Position numbers and translations under genes: made by a program
Assembly: GCA_020536535.1 (NCBI GenBank)
Contig: JAHLWZ010000277.1
Span: 68,982 to 132,981 of the forward strand
DNA length: 64,000 nucleotides
Source of the DNA: Pelomyxa schiedti
Taxonomy: Eukaryota; Evosea; Pelobiontida; Pelomyxidae
Direction: 5' to 3'
Notes under the pieces: generated by a model
Databases searched by the model: none
The model's input: only the letters and a program-made list of their open reading frames with translations
Told to the model about the DNA's origin: nothing
In this document: piece by piece, positions 24,792 to 37,318 of the stretch
Layout: every line of letters begins with the position of its first letter
Numbering within the stretch: the first letter of the stretch is position 1

Positions 24792-26891
24792 ATGATACAC
24801 CAACGAACGAGTACGGGTTGGTCGGGGGAAGCAGTCGACAACACAGGCGACTACCAAGGCGAACAACCGGAGCGATTCGACAACTACAAAATGCCACGGC
24901 AGTCACAGCACCATCAACACCAGCAATACCAACACACGGCCCCTCCTGACACCCGCGGCTCCTCTGCCTATGCTAATGCCTCGTCGGCGAGGGCGCTCCC
25001 TGAGGACGTGCGCCCACCGAGTGGCGGGGGAGGCGGCTACGGGGATAGAGGAGGGGGCCCGAGCGCGAGCACGGGAACGGGGGCGCTAGGCCGCGATGCC
25101 AGGGGCGCAGGGGGTGCCTCGCCGTCGGCACCGCTGCTGGGGGGCACGGGCACGGGCACGGGGTCGAGGGCGGGGCTGGGCGGTACGACGGGGATGGAGA
25201 GCACGTCGAGGAGGACGGCCACCGCGGCGCTCGACGCGCTGCAGGATAAGATAACACGGCTGGAGGAAGACAGGGAGGCCTTGTCACGCCAGCTTGAGGA
25301 GCAGAGAAGGGTTGGTGACCGTCCCTATCGCATATGAATGCATTTCTATATTTACTGGGTCGCTGTTGATTTTTGTAATTATGGGTGTTTGGCTTTTTGT
25401 TTTTGGTTTGGGGTGTTTTGACTAAGATTTAAAAAGGAGTTGCAAGACAAAGCACAGAGGGACTTGTCACTTGCAAATGTAAAAATCAACTACCTCACAA
25501 ATCAGATTTCATCCCTTCAGCAAGGGAACATACCCCCTGATCCACCAGATCAAACCAGCATACCTCTATCTGGGGCAAGTTCCTTGTCTAATACTACAGA
25601 AGGAGAGGCAACCCAGGGTGTGCGAGATGTAGAAATAGAGTCGCTGAGGCGTGAAATTGATCTACTTGTGAGTATGGTGAAGCATTGTCTTGATTGTAGA
25701 ACCCCCCCACAGACTGAACCCACAACCTTAAGGGAAGCACCCAAAAATAAGGCTATTCCCCAAATGTCTCCCACCCTTTCCCCGCAATCCACATCGAAAA
25801 TGTACATATCACCCTCCCGTAATCCGGGTCAGACACAGTTACCCCACCGCCGGTCTCCTACAAAAGTCACTGAAGTTTGTGACCCAGCTATGGAGAGTCA
25901 CAGCCGATCATTGCATACCTCTCAGCATTTGTCTTCACATTCACACAGGCACCACTCGAATAAAATATCCCTTACCACCTCAATTCCATTCATTGGAATG
26001 TCAAAATCATCATCAACGCACTCCCTTCCCTTACAACTTCAGAAGGTGATGCATTTACTGAAACAGTGTGATCAAACAGGGCCCTACGCTTCCCAAAATG
26101 GAACCCACACCCAGGTTCTCTATAAAAGGCCTGCCACAGCGCCACCCCAGTACCAGTCGCTCTCCCGAAAAAAAGAATCCTCACCACACCTGACCCAGCG
26201 GCCCTCAACAATGGCATCATCACACACACCTCCACAGTGTTCTGGATGCCTGTCATGCCGCCACACTGAGTATGACACTTTGACATACGCACACCACACC
26301 AATCGCAGCGGCGGCAATTGTGAATGTACCTCCGGGAGCTCTGAAAGAGGCAACACCACAACATCCTCAAATGTAGACGATGATGGTGATTATAGTGATG
26401 AGGCAACAACAACAACAACCATGCCGGTAGCCACCTGTGACCTCTCTGAGCTCGAGGATTTCTCTGACAACGACCTTGCCAGGGTGCTGCAGTCACTCGA
26501 GGCTGATTACGCAACTCTTGGGAATGCCATAAATAACAGCAGCACCCTGTGCCACAGCCAGAGACACACACTGACACCTGATGTGTTATCACACTACGAG
26601 CACACCGGGACTGTAATCACCCTGCTCCACAAGTACTGGGAGCTAAGGTGCAAATCCAAACAGGCACAGACACAAGCATTATCACAGTCAACACCTCAGG
26701 TATCCCCAGGACCAACCACAGCACCACAAGTATCAACAGTGCCAAGCGAAAGGGAACCACTACCGAGGCATCACCACCCTGGTTGTTACTATCACCAATC
26801 GCGGAACAACTCACTACCAAGAAGCAGTCCCACTTCACCAACAACCTCATCAACGAAAAATGTGTTGCGTGTACACAAAACGTCCCCATAG
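24792..26891 (+). CDS. Coiled-coil protein, possibly Cep57-like
   Basis: The ATG at 24792 (MIHQRTSTGWSGEAVDN) follows a 120-bp gap after the SR gene. The N-terminal 130 residues are Gly/Ser-rich and GC-rich. A coiled coil spans the single intron (~25309-25427): ALDALQDKITRLEEDREAL, then KELQDKAQRDLSLANVKINY. The middle is Ser/Thr/Pro/His-rich and includes a CSGCLSCRH cluster. A C-terminal helical part (LEDFSDNDLARVLQSLEADY, HTGTVITLLHKYWELRCKSK) precedes a low-complexity end. The coiled coil plus a distal helical domain recall Cep57 microtubule/centrosome proteins, but the match is weak and a search is needed. Stop at 26889-26891. Confidence 0.7.
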
Positions 26892-27011
26892 GCATTCCCA
26901 AAAAAAAACAAAAGTGAGACTGAGTTGTGTAGTTAGTCTAGAGACTTTTAAAGACTTTCTCCAACTTGTCTTCTTGGAAGAGTGGCTTTCCCAATCGCCC
27001 AAAAGAACCAA

Positions 27012-30000
27012 ATGCGATCCCGTGGCAACAAGGGCGGGCGTAGTGGCAACAACAACCAACAGGCCCCCACACAGAGTTATGGGTACTGCTATCCCCCCCA
27101 ACAACAACTTTACCAGTCACAACAGCAACAACTTTACCAGCCGCAACAGCAGCAACAATACCCACCACAGCAGCAACAATACTACCCAACAGTGCAACAG
27201 CCGCCACCGCCTTTTCAACAGCAACAACAACAACAGCAGCAGCAGCCCTACCCATTGCAGCCGTACGCCGTCCAGTATCCACCCACATCCCCGCCCACAC
27301 CCACAGCGTACCACCCACCAGCGCAATCCCATAATAACAATCCGTACCCCCCGTCGTCATCGTACCAGGTCGCCCAGCCGCCGCCGCCGCCGCAGTACTG
27401 CTACCCACAGAACCCCAGCCAGCCACAGCCCCCGAATGGTTGGGCGCAGCCGCAGCCGCCACCTCCACAGTATCCTGTTCTAGCCCCTTCCGCGCTCCCC
27501 CCACAATACATCCAACAACAACAACAACAACCGCAAGTGCCGCCGCCGCAGCAGGCCTTTGTTCAGCCCCATTCCCAGCAGCAGCAGCAGTATCAACAAC
27601 AAACTGCTGTATATACATATCCTGCTTCAAATCCGCCATTGCTTCCAACTCCGACCTCGCAGACGCCCCAAGTGCAGGTATATACACAGCCACAGCCCCA
27701 GGTAGCCTTCCGTCACAGTCCCGTATCTCCGCAGCAGTCGATTGTGTCATTACCTGCGCCTCCTCCCAGTGCAGACTCCACAGCTAGCAGCCGGCAATCC
27801 ACATCCAATCCCCAAGTGGTGCAGCAACTGCCTCCGCCTGCATCATCCGCCACTCCGCCGGTTGTGCCACCTTTGACGGGTTTTCCTCCCGGCACATCCC
27901 CTAATTTAGCTCTGCCATATGGTGTTATCCCTGGCACCTACGCCTATCCTGGGCAAAATCCATGCGCAGCAGTGCAGCAGGGCCCGGGCGGCACCTCTAT
28001 TATACAGACTCCTGTTACAGGAGGTTCTTTGTCTCAGCCGGTGCCACTGCCCTCTTGTGTTGTGCCTGTGGTCGCACACAGTATCACATGCAGTACACAA
28101 AACCCTGTACCCAATTACGGCCCATTATCCTCTGGGCATGAGCATGTGGTCCAAGTGGATATCTCATCCTTAAACTACACCAACGCCATGTTATTTGAAC
28201 TATTTTCCCCCTTCAATGCAAGTTCTGCCAGAATAACTAAAAAGAGGACTACCAAGCAAGTAGGCCTTGTGACTTTCACTTGTGCACAAGATATGGAAAA
28301 GGCCATTCAAACTATGTCTGGTCACCCAGTGGACACTAGCGGCACTACCCTCTCGTTTTACCAGAAAACTCACAAACCAAAACCTGGGTAAGTTCCTTTG
28401 CACTACATTGTATGTGACTGTAAAAAAGCCGGGACAAGGTCTCTCCAAAGAAGAGCTCTGAACGGACTTCTTCTGGAAAACCTGGAGAAACTCCTGTGAC
28501 CTATACTGCAACGACAAGCACCAACACAAAGATCGTAGCAAGTGAAACTACAAATTATCAGGATAACTACTGTTTGAAAGTGTGGAACCTACCAAAGCAA
28601 ATCACAGAGGAGGAACTACTTGTTTTATTTTCAGAATTTCACCCAGTTGCATCGCAACTCAGTACTTACCATGAGGAAAAAATCGGTGTTGGATTCGTTT
28701 GGTTCAGTTGTGAACGAGATATGCTTTCGGGATTGGGTCTGAAACACACTATGGAAGGAAAAGTAGTGCAGATTACTATATGTCGAGGTGCAATCCCCCC
28801 TACAAAACCCAGCTCCCTTCATGTACCTGGTAACTTTTCCAAGTCCTAATGAACATTAGTTTCATAGTTTCATAGGAAAGCTGCCAACCCCCCAAAGCAC
28901 AAAAAAAGAAATTGCAACTCCTCAATCTTCCGGTGTTGTTTCAGTCTCTCTTTCCAGTATTACTACAGTAGAACACATTAAAACTCCAATTCCACTTACT
29001 GCTGCACAAAGAGAGGACAATCAGAGAAAAGCATGTCTTCCAATTTTACAGGTGCGAGATGAGTTCTGTATGAGACTTCTCACTGAATACATTGTTGTGT
29101 GTGTCGCCGAAACGGGGTCTGGAAAAACAACACAGTTACCACAATACTGCGCCAAGATGCTGAAAGATTCACATCAACCTGGAATTGTTATATGTACACA
29201 ACCACGAGCAATTGCTGCCATTTCCATTGCGGAAAGAGTGTCAAAAGAATTCAATGGCACCCCACCAGGCCAATCCGTTGGGTATGAGGCAGCAGGAAAA
29301 AGTATCCAAGGCAGTGAAATTATGTTCTGCACTGATGCCTCGTTTGTTCACAAAGCTTCTAGAAATCCCCTTCTTCAAGGTACTTTTCAACACACTTGTA
29401 ATTGTAAGTCGTTGGATCTGTAAGTTGTATAAGGTTATACAACATATAACACTGTTAAAAATAATGCCTTCTCAGGAGTTGCTGTTGTAATTGTTGATGA
29501 AGCACATGAACGGTCTCTCCACACTGATATTGTTCTTGGTATATGCAAGCAAGTTCGGAAACAACGAACCAAAGATTTTTACATTGTAGTGGCTTCGGCC
29601 ACTATTGATGAGTCAGCCTTCTTGTCATTCCTGGAGTGCACTTCTCCAGCCCTCAAAGTTCCTGGTAGGCAGTTTCCGATTACACTTGAATACATGCCAC
29701 CAGCACCACTTCCAGGGGAAACAAGAACCGAGATAGTAAATGTGAACAAGCTTATTCAAAATCACATCATTCCAACAGTTATAACCAAGCTTAAGGAATT
29801 CCCCAATGGACATGCTCTTGTTTTCCTTCCTGGACAAGGTGAAGTGGAAAAAGCCATCCAACTTTTTGATCAGCGAAAACCTTCCCACTCAAATTGGATT
29901 TCCTTTCCCCTTTTTGGATCCCTTCCACCTGAACAGCAACAACAAGTTCTGTGTTTCGAGGACCAGAGAAAAGAAAACCAACGGATGGTTGTCTTCTGCA

Positions 30001-33000
30001 CCAATGTGGCTGAGACTTCCCTTACTGTTCCTGGTGTTCAGTTAGTTTTTGACTCTGGCCTCGCAAAGGAAGCCAGCTATGACCCCCAGAGAAGAATTAA
30101 TGTGCTCGAACTGAGGTACATCTCGCACTCTTCCTCAGAGCAGAGAAAAGGTCGGGCTGGAAGGGTGTGCAATGGACACTGTGTCAGACTACATACAAAA
30201 GAGGCAATAACTAGGCAATCTATTGAACCAGAGATAATACGTTCCTCTCTAGATTCTGTGGTACTTCATCTGAAAGGAATGAATCAAGATCCACTTGTTT
30301 TCCCCTACCTATCTCCCCCACCTCGCCAAAGCTTGTTAGACTCAATTTCTCAGATGACTCGCCTCCAACTTATTGACTCCTCAGGGCATGTAACGCCACG
30401 GGGCACTCTTGTCTGTGGTCTTGAGTTTGAGCCACGCTTGGCCAATTTTGTGCTGTCGATCATGGATAACCAATACAATTGCCTTGATACTGCCCTAGGA
30501 ATAGCGGCAATACTCAGTGCGCCCGGCAGTATTTTTTTCATGGGGGACAAATCGAACCGATTTACAGTAAAAGGAAACATCAGTGCCCGCGCTGCCTCTT
30601 TTGATAGTGACCTTCTCTTTTTGTATGATGTCTACCTCAGTTGGTGTCAAGTTGGCCTTGTTGACAATGGGAAGTGTTCAACTTGTGCTAAGCACTCCCA
30701 GAAAGTTATCTGCAATCCATGTCGTACTTCTTTCTCGGTCATTAACGGTCTGAACCATAAAGTTATGAAGGCTGTAGACAGGTTGTTTCAGATGACGAAA
30801 TTTACACTCTCACAACAGAAGTCTACTATACAGTCAATGTCTTCTGCACTACCAAACAAGTCTGTCATAGCACTCGCTATTGGGGATGGCCTTAGCGGAG
30901 CTTACCTCGACCAACTTGTGGAAGTCTTAGTTCCCCGTTCCCCTAACAAGGGTGTACGCATAGTAAATCAGGAAATGAGGGCTAGTATTGAGTCTACCTC
31001 ATGTGTTCTTCAACATCATAGTGAATCGCGTTATTACTTGGCTATGAAAATAGTAAAACTTCCAAGTGGACAATACTTTGTGGATCAGCTTCACCCCATT
31101 TCTGAGCAGACTCTGGCGAAATGTGATCCCACTTGGTGTAATATGCACCACGTTCCTTCTGTACCATTTCTGGCTAAAGAGTGGCCCAATATAGGATATG
31201 TATTTGAAAGATTGTGCCAAGACAAATGTTCTATAACCCAAGGAAAACCTGAACGGTGGCATACAATGGTACACGACAATGCCAGACATACTTTAAAACT
31301 GTTTTGCCCGCAAATCTATCGTGAAGCTCTCATTGAAGAAGTCGGTAGATGCATACATGAAGAACGAGAAAATATGATTTCTCAAACAACCCGTGAAGTG
31401 GTAGGTAATGGTAGTGCACGTGTTACCTTTGGTGGGGGCCTTAAAGTTATTGAATCAAGCATTGCACTGATAACCACGGAGCAACGGTTTACCTTTGATC
31501 ACCTTCCATCTATTTCTAGTACCAGAGATTTTAAGCAGTGGGTATCCAACGAGCTACATTTGTCTGAGAATGAGATTGGTTGGTGCAAATTTGATACACA
31601 AAAACACAGGGGGGTTCTTCTTTCCTCTGATCTTCCTGACACTGCCAACAAAATCCGAGCAAACTATACCAAATGGCAGAGCTCCCATCTGAGTGCTGTT
31701 AGCAGTGCAAGTAATCTTACAGTCTCTGCAAAGGAAAATCACTACGGAAAACAGCTCAAAGCAACAACAACTGCCTCATTCACTGATGAACAAGTAAAAG
31801 CATACTTTCCGGGTTGTGTTAATGCTACTGTTGTTGCGTCCTCAACTGTGTTGAAAATGTTTGGAGTACCAAGTGCAATCACACAACAAGTTCTTTCTTC
31901 CATGCTCTCAACGATTGGAACTTTCAAAATAAATGTAACACATACAAGTATGTCTGGGAAAGCTAATGCCTTTGTGAACCGCATTCAAGAGAATCAGAAA
32001 GAACGAATCCTCCTAGCTTTGGAGCCACTGCAACAATCAAGCAATTTCTTGTGCGACTCTCCAAAACTTCAATGGGATACTGACTACATATGGGTGGTCA
32101 CTTTCTCCTCCACATGGGAAACCGAAGAAGCATTCGAACATATAAAGGGTAATAAGGCATTTCGTGTTGAGGCATCCAACCAAGTTGAGATACAATACCC
32201 TAGGCTTTTCAATCTTCCAGACATGTTCCAAAGAATAAATACCAAGTGTAGAGATACTGTTAAATTCAACTTAAAAGAAGTCTCTGCCTTAAAAGCATTT
32301 GTGACTGTACATGGACAACCAACAAGTTGTGAAAAAGCTTGTGAGCTGTTGCTCACCTGTACTCGCCCAGTCAAGTTACGAGTGGATGAAAAGGATCCTC
32401 AGCGATTTCTTATGTTTTCAGAGCTTGTTAACAACCGAAATCTTTCAAATTGGGCCGCAGAATTAGGGCTTCAAGTTTGTACAAAAACAATCCCAGCACG
32501 CCACCAAATACTTGAGATAACAATTCACGGGCCCGTTTCTCAACAAAGTATTCTAATGGTGAAAGTTGGTGATTACTCTAACGTCTTCTCAACCCGGTTT
32601 TCAATGCTAAGATTCCACTCTTTGGATAACACAAAGTTCCAGATGGGGCACGCAGCATGGCAAGTCTTAAAAACCATTTCTGAGAAGTACGGGTCTACTG
32701 TACAATTTTATGAACATTTATCAGTAGTCGCCATTGTTACTCCAACACAACTAAAGACAGTTGAGTGCCGCAATGAAGTCCTCCAAGAACTCAAGGATAA
32801 ATGCAAAGTTCGGGAAGTGGAACTGCATTGCGTTTGCTGTCAGAGCCCAGGTAACTTATCCCTTCGCCTATGTGACCACTGCTACTGCACTAAATGCCTG
32901 GAGAAGCACGCGCAGTCAGGGAAGTTTCCTGTGCAATGCATTTCTTGTAACAGTCCAATTTTATTGAATGATTTGCAGGACCACTTATCTAAGGAAGCGT

Positions 33001-35069
33001 GGAAAAAAGCTTGTGATCTTAGTGTTTGCTCATTCCTGCGACCATCAACCCCCGGAGTTGGAATAATGGAGTGCCCCTCAAAATGTGGTTCGATATTACC
33101 TAAAAGAGCTCTGTACCAAGATTGCCAAGGGTGCCAGAAAAGTGTGTGCCCTGTTTGCTCTGCTGTAGATGAGCCAGGCCACATCGGACGAAATTGTGAC
33201 GATTTTCAAGAATGGAAACGTGATATGGTATCTTGCCCAAATGGATGTGGTGAGCTAGTCAGCAAAAAGAGGATGTACCACGCTTGTAAGAATTGTGGAG
33301 CCACAGTCTGTGGTGAGTGTGGGGTGTGTAATAATGACTGGCATCTTCAACGCACCTGTCAGCAGTTCACTGATTACAAGAATGACATGGTGAAGTGCCC
33401 TGATAAGTCATGCAATGGATTTGTAAGCAAAACAGCTGGGCCAACTTACTGCAATTCATGTGCCAACTCTGTGTGTGGTGCTTGCCAGACCATAAATAAC
33501 GATCTTCATTCACGTCGCTCCTGCGTTGAGTTCCGCCGATTGAATTCTCTGGGAATGACAATTTGCCCCACTCATTGTGGTGGTGCGGTATTAAAAACTT
33601 ATTCCCAATGTGACACCTGTAAGAGAATGGCTTGTGGAACTTGTGAGCGTGTTTCTGAGCCATTACATGCCGGTCGAAGCTGCAAAGAAACCCTGCAGCT
33701 TATTTCTGAAGGAAGGAGAGTCTGCCCCCGTGATTCTTGCACTGGAGTAATTTACAAATCAACACCCTCTACGTGCACAGTTTGTGGATACTTTATTTGC
33801 ACCACCTGCCAAGTGGAATCAAATAACACACCCCACATGAAAAAAACCTGTGCCGAGTTCCAAGAATACAAAAACCATGACGGTATCATCGATAAGTTGA
33901 TCTCTGATTCCATAGAATGGGCACGTAAAAACTGGGATGTTACAATGCCACATATACAACAAATTATTCCAAACCCTGGGCTGGTTAAGCGGTGCCCAGC
34001 AATCCTGAAATTCCTCAAGATGATTCCGCGTGGATTACGCTTTCTTCCGAGCAATACTTTCTTTGCGTGGCATGGCTCAACTGAAACCGGAATTGTAAAC
34101 ATATGTGATGAAGGCTGGGACACAAGTAAACGCGCAGGCCAAGTTCATGGCCCTGGAGAGTACTTTGGCATAAACTCAGCCATTTCTCAAGGATACTGCA
34201 AAAACGGGAACTTCATGCTCGTTGCCCTTGTTCTCCAAGGATCATGGGTGACACTGATCCGGGATTTCTGCTTCGTGGTAAACAACCCAACAGGTGCAGA
34301 TACCGGCTCTTATTGCCTGCCATTAAGTGTAGTTGTATTTGGAGCCAACAAGCAGCCCCCATTCAAACTGTACCCAAGTGTTCCCTTGTCCCACAATTCA
34401 TCTTCAACGCCAACCACATCCACAGCTTCTGCAACCACAGCAGTCACACCGACGTCAAACTCAGAGTGGAAGATGCCGTTTTGGTGGCACTGGATGACGA
34501 ACGAGCGGTCGTACGAGCCCTACACCGCCGCTGTCAATCTGATAATCGAGCGGATGCACGAGGACTACGTTCGCGGAAGCTCCTTCACCGCCCTGACGCC
34601 GCCGATCCGCCGCTACGTCGACGAGAAGCACCAGTCGTACGCGATCGACTTTGTAAAGGGCACGCAGACCAACACCGCGACGTCGTACTCGCGCTCGATT
34701 GTACGCAAGGCAGTTCCTGTGTCTGGAAGCTGCAACTGGCAGTGGCAGGACGATTCTGGGAAGTGGGTCCCCTTTGAGCTTCTGTCTCAGGATCTCGTCG
34801 AGAAGGCGTACCAGGCTTATAGACAGGGCAAACCCGGGGTATACACCTTTTAATTTAAACACAATACAAGTCACAATATCAATATCAATCTCAACAGACA
34901 CTACCATAACCCCACTCTTCATCTTTAAGTACACAATGTCTCTAACTCAAAACAGACCATTGACAATTTGAGGTTTCCCGGCAGCCCTGATGCATACTCC
35001 CTGGATTTCATCGCCGGCACACAAACAAACGCCAAGACAAACAAAACCAGGTCAATAAGGAGGGAATGA
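27012..35069 (+). CDS. RRM-RRM-DEAH helicase-RING/IBR array-PARP-WWE-WWE multidomain protein
   Basis: A protein of about 2,570 residues. Q/P-rich N-terminus; RRM1 (28139-28387); RRM2 (28553-28827). DEAH helicase (29052-~30600) with AETGSGKTTQ, TQPRAIAAIS, DEAH, ASATID and QRKGRAGR. Then come a long alpha/beta region; a C3HC4-type RING (about 32830-32990, CVCC...CDHCYCTKC...CISC); five tandem Cys-rich units (33063-33870); a PARP domain (34050-34370, FFAWHGSTETG and GPGEYFGINSAISQGYC); and two WWE domains. Introns 28388-28428, 28830-28875 and 29380-29475 keep the frame open. A fourth, 34839-34955, joins the last exon (TIDNLRFPGSPDAYSLDF) that completes the second WWE; TGA is at 35067-35069. Plant DEAH11/12 pair a helicase with RBR fingers. 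Inferred: RNA-linked ubiquitin and ADP-ribose signalling. Confidence 0.87.
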
Positions 35070-35145
35070 CAGCGTTTCCCTGCGCGAAGAAAATCTTAAA
35101 AAACAAGAAAAATTGTTGAACATACGAAAAAAAAAACCCACAGTG

Positions 35146-37035
35146 ATGCGAACGGTTGTGGTGTTGATCGCCGCATGTTGTGGCGCCGTCTATGCTCTAA
35201 ACAATGGTTAGATCTCCTTTCCTTTGTGCTGGCATTCAACAGTGTTGCGAAGGTCTGGGGCTCACGCCGCAGATGGGCTGGAACTCATGGAACCACTTTG
35301 GGTGCGACATAAATGAAGACTTAATCAAGTACAGTCCTTTTTTCTCTCCTTCCCCTTTGCCTTTAAATATGACCCTTCACACAGGGGCACAATTGACCAA
35401 CTTGTGTCTACTGGGCTCGCTGCAGCCGGTTACAAGTACAACCTAATCATTCCCTAAATACGTGATCCTTACTCTCCTACAGATACGTTAATCTGGATGA
35501 TTGCTGGCAAGTAAGTCACTCACACCTTGGTGCTATAGTGTTTCCCCTTTAAACACAAATGCAGACTGAAAGAACAGCAGATGGCACGATTGTTGCTGAT
35601 CCAGTAGCATTCCCTAGTGGGATACAGGCTCTTGCTGACTATGCTCACTCAAAAGTTGTTTAATTCTAAATATTATTCCACTAACATTTGCACCTAGGGC
35701 CTGAAATTCGGTCTTTACTCAGGTCTCCCACTTACTAAGCCTAGGTTTTCCAATTCATTGCTTCACAGATGCAGGAAAACGAACTTGTGCAGGAAGACCT
35801 GGCTCTCTTGGATATGAAACACAAGCATGTCATGATTGTTATAATCTTTCAATAACCATTTGTATCAGGATGCCAAGACCTATGCTTCTTGGGGAGTGGA
35901 TTATTTGAAGTCTGTACACTTGAAATGTATCTAACATTAGCGGTTAACTCTGTGTACAGATACGACAATTGTTACTCAGGGTTCACAGATCCCCAAGATA
36001 GATATCCACTAATGCGCGATGCCCTCAACATCACAGGTTTTTTGCCTTCCTTAAATCACTTGTATTCACATCCATTTTAAGGCCGGCCCATATTTTATAG
36101 GTAAGCCTCCCTTTTTGGAAGTTTCATTGACAGTTGTATGTACTATAGTATCTGCGAATGGGGCATTGATGAACCTGCCGTGCGATTACCATATTTATTT
36201 ATTATTATTTAATGGAAATAGTCTTGGGCTGATCAAGTTGGAAACAGCTGGCGCACCACCTTTGATATCAGTGATAACTGGCTTGATGTAATGGAAATCA
36301 TGAATCGCAATAATAATTGGGCAGACTATGCTTATCCTGGTGCATGGAATGATCCAGGTGCACATTATGTGGGACCTTCACACCAATTTCAACATTTGAT
36401 GAAAAGATATGCTGGAAGTAGGGAATGGCGGTATGACAGACACAGAGTATCAATCTCACTTTAGCTTGTGGGCTGTGGTGAAGGCACCCCTGATCATTGG
36501 CTGTGATATTACAGCAATGTCAAACGCCACATTCGACATTCTCACTGCTCAAGAGCTGATTGCTGTTAACCAGGATCCTCTGGGTACTTACCATTATTCT
36601 TGCTTATCTCACTTTATCAGGAGAGCAAGCAAGACGTGTTGCGGAATATGTTGGTACACTTCCATTTTTCACGTTAACACCTTTTATTTACCAAAAATAG
36701 ACACTGAAGTTTGGAGTGGTGCACTCTCTGGTTGGCCAAATCCCAACTACCTGAAAGTGCCCAACTAATACTTGAAAGGTGGAAAATATGTTGGTCTCTT
36801 GCTCAATAAGGGTCTTGTAACCCGCGATGTGGAAGCTAAGTTTTCTCTGATGGGGATGACTGACACCACTTCATGCATAGTGAGGGACCTGTGGGCTCAA
36901 CAGTATGACTTAATTTTCCCCTTTCACTCAGAGAATGCCTAACGCAACAACAGGAACGTGGGAGTATTCACAGGGCACGTAACCTTCAAGGTGCCTTCCC
37001 ATGGTGTAGTTGTTATCTCTCTTACCCCTCTGTGA
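35146..37035 (+). CDS. Alpha-galactosidase/melibiase, glycoside hydrolase family 27
   Basis: Hydrolyses terminal alpha-galactosyl residues in the lysosome or outside the cell. A signal peptide ([17 protein letters not shown]) is followed, after an intron ending at ~35253, by [20 protein letters not shown]. About ten short introns are bridged: [44 protein letters not shown] (nucleophile Asp); [16 protein letters not shown] (acid/base Asp); [38 protein letters not shown]. Removing 36731-36778 joins EVWSGALS to [12 protein letters not shown]. The C-terminal beta domain ends [14 protein letters not shown] (TGA 37033-37035). Length and motifs are those of active GH27 enzymes. The gene starts only 77 bp after the preceding stop, in the same direction. 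Confidence 0.93.
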
Positions 37036-37318
37036 AACCAAAAGTCACAACATGATCCCTATTTATTCTTCCATACACTTTCGTTCCTTTACTCAATGGG
37101 AACTTCGTCCCATGTCCAACCCACAAAACCAGTTCATCACAGAAAAGTCTAGGTTTTTGGCTTCACGATTTTTACACCGTGCACCAATTTTTTTAGTTTG
37201 ATTATCCTTACCTGCGTTTTTTGGCACTTTCCATTAAATCAGACGTGCCGATAAACACATTTTAAATTAGGGATCCGATACGATCCGTTTTGGTACAACG
37301 ACAACAGTTGAGGACTAA
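37036..37318. other. Intergenic region
   Basis: 283 bp between two genes on the + strand. AT-rich near 37190-37270. No ORF, RNA gene or repeat that I can support. Confidence 0.4.

Noticed and set aside
34853-34853. Stop codon as the end of the helicase-PARP gene
   Set aside because: It lies inside an intron (34839-34955); the next exon completes the WWE.
36766-36768. In-frame TAA in the alpha-galactosidase suggesting a pseudogene
   Set aside because: Removing a GT-AG intron at 36731-36778 joins EVWSGALS to [12 protein letters not shown], matching GH27 exactly, and a ctaatac branch-like site lies inside it.
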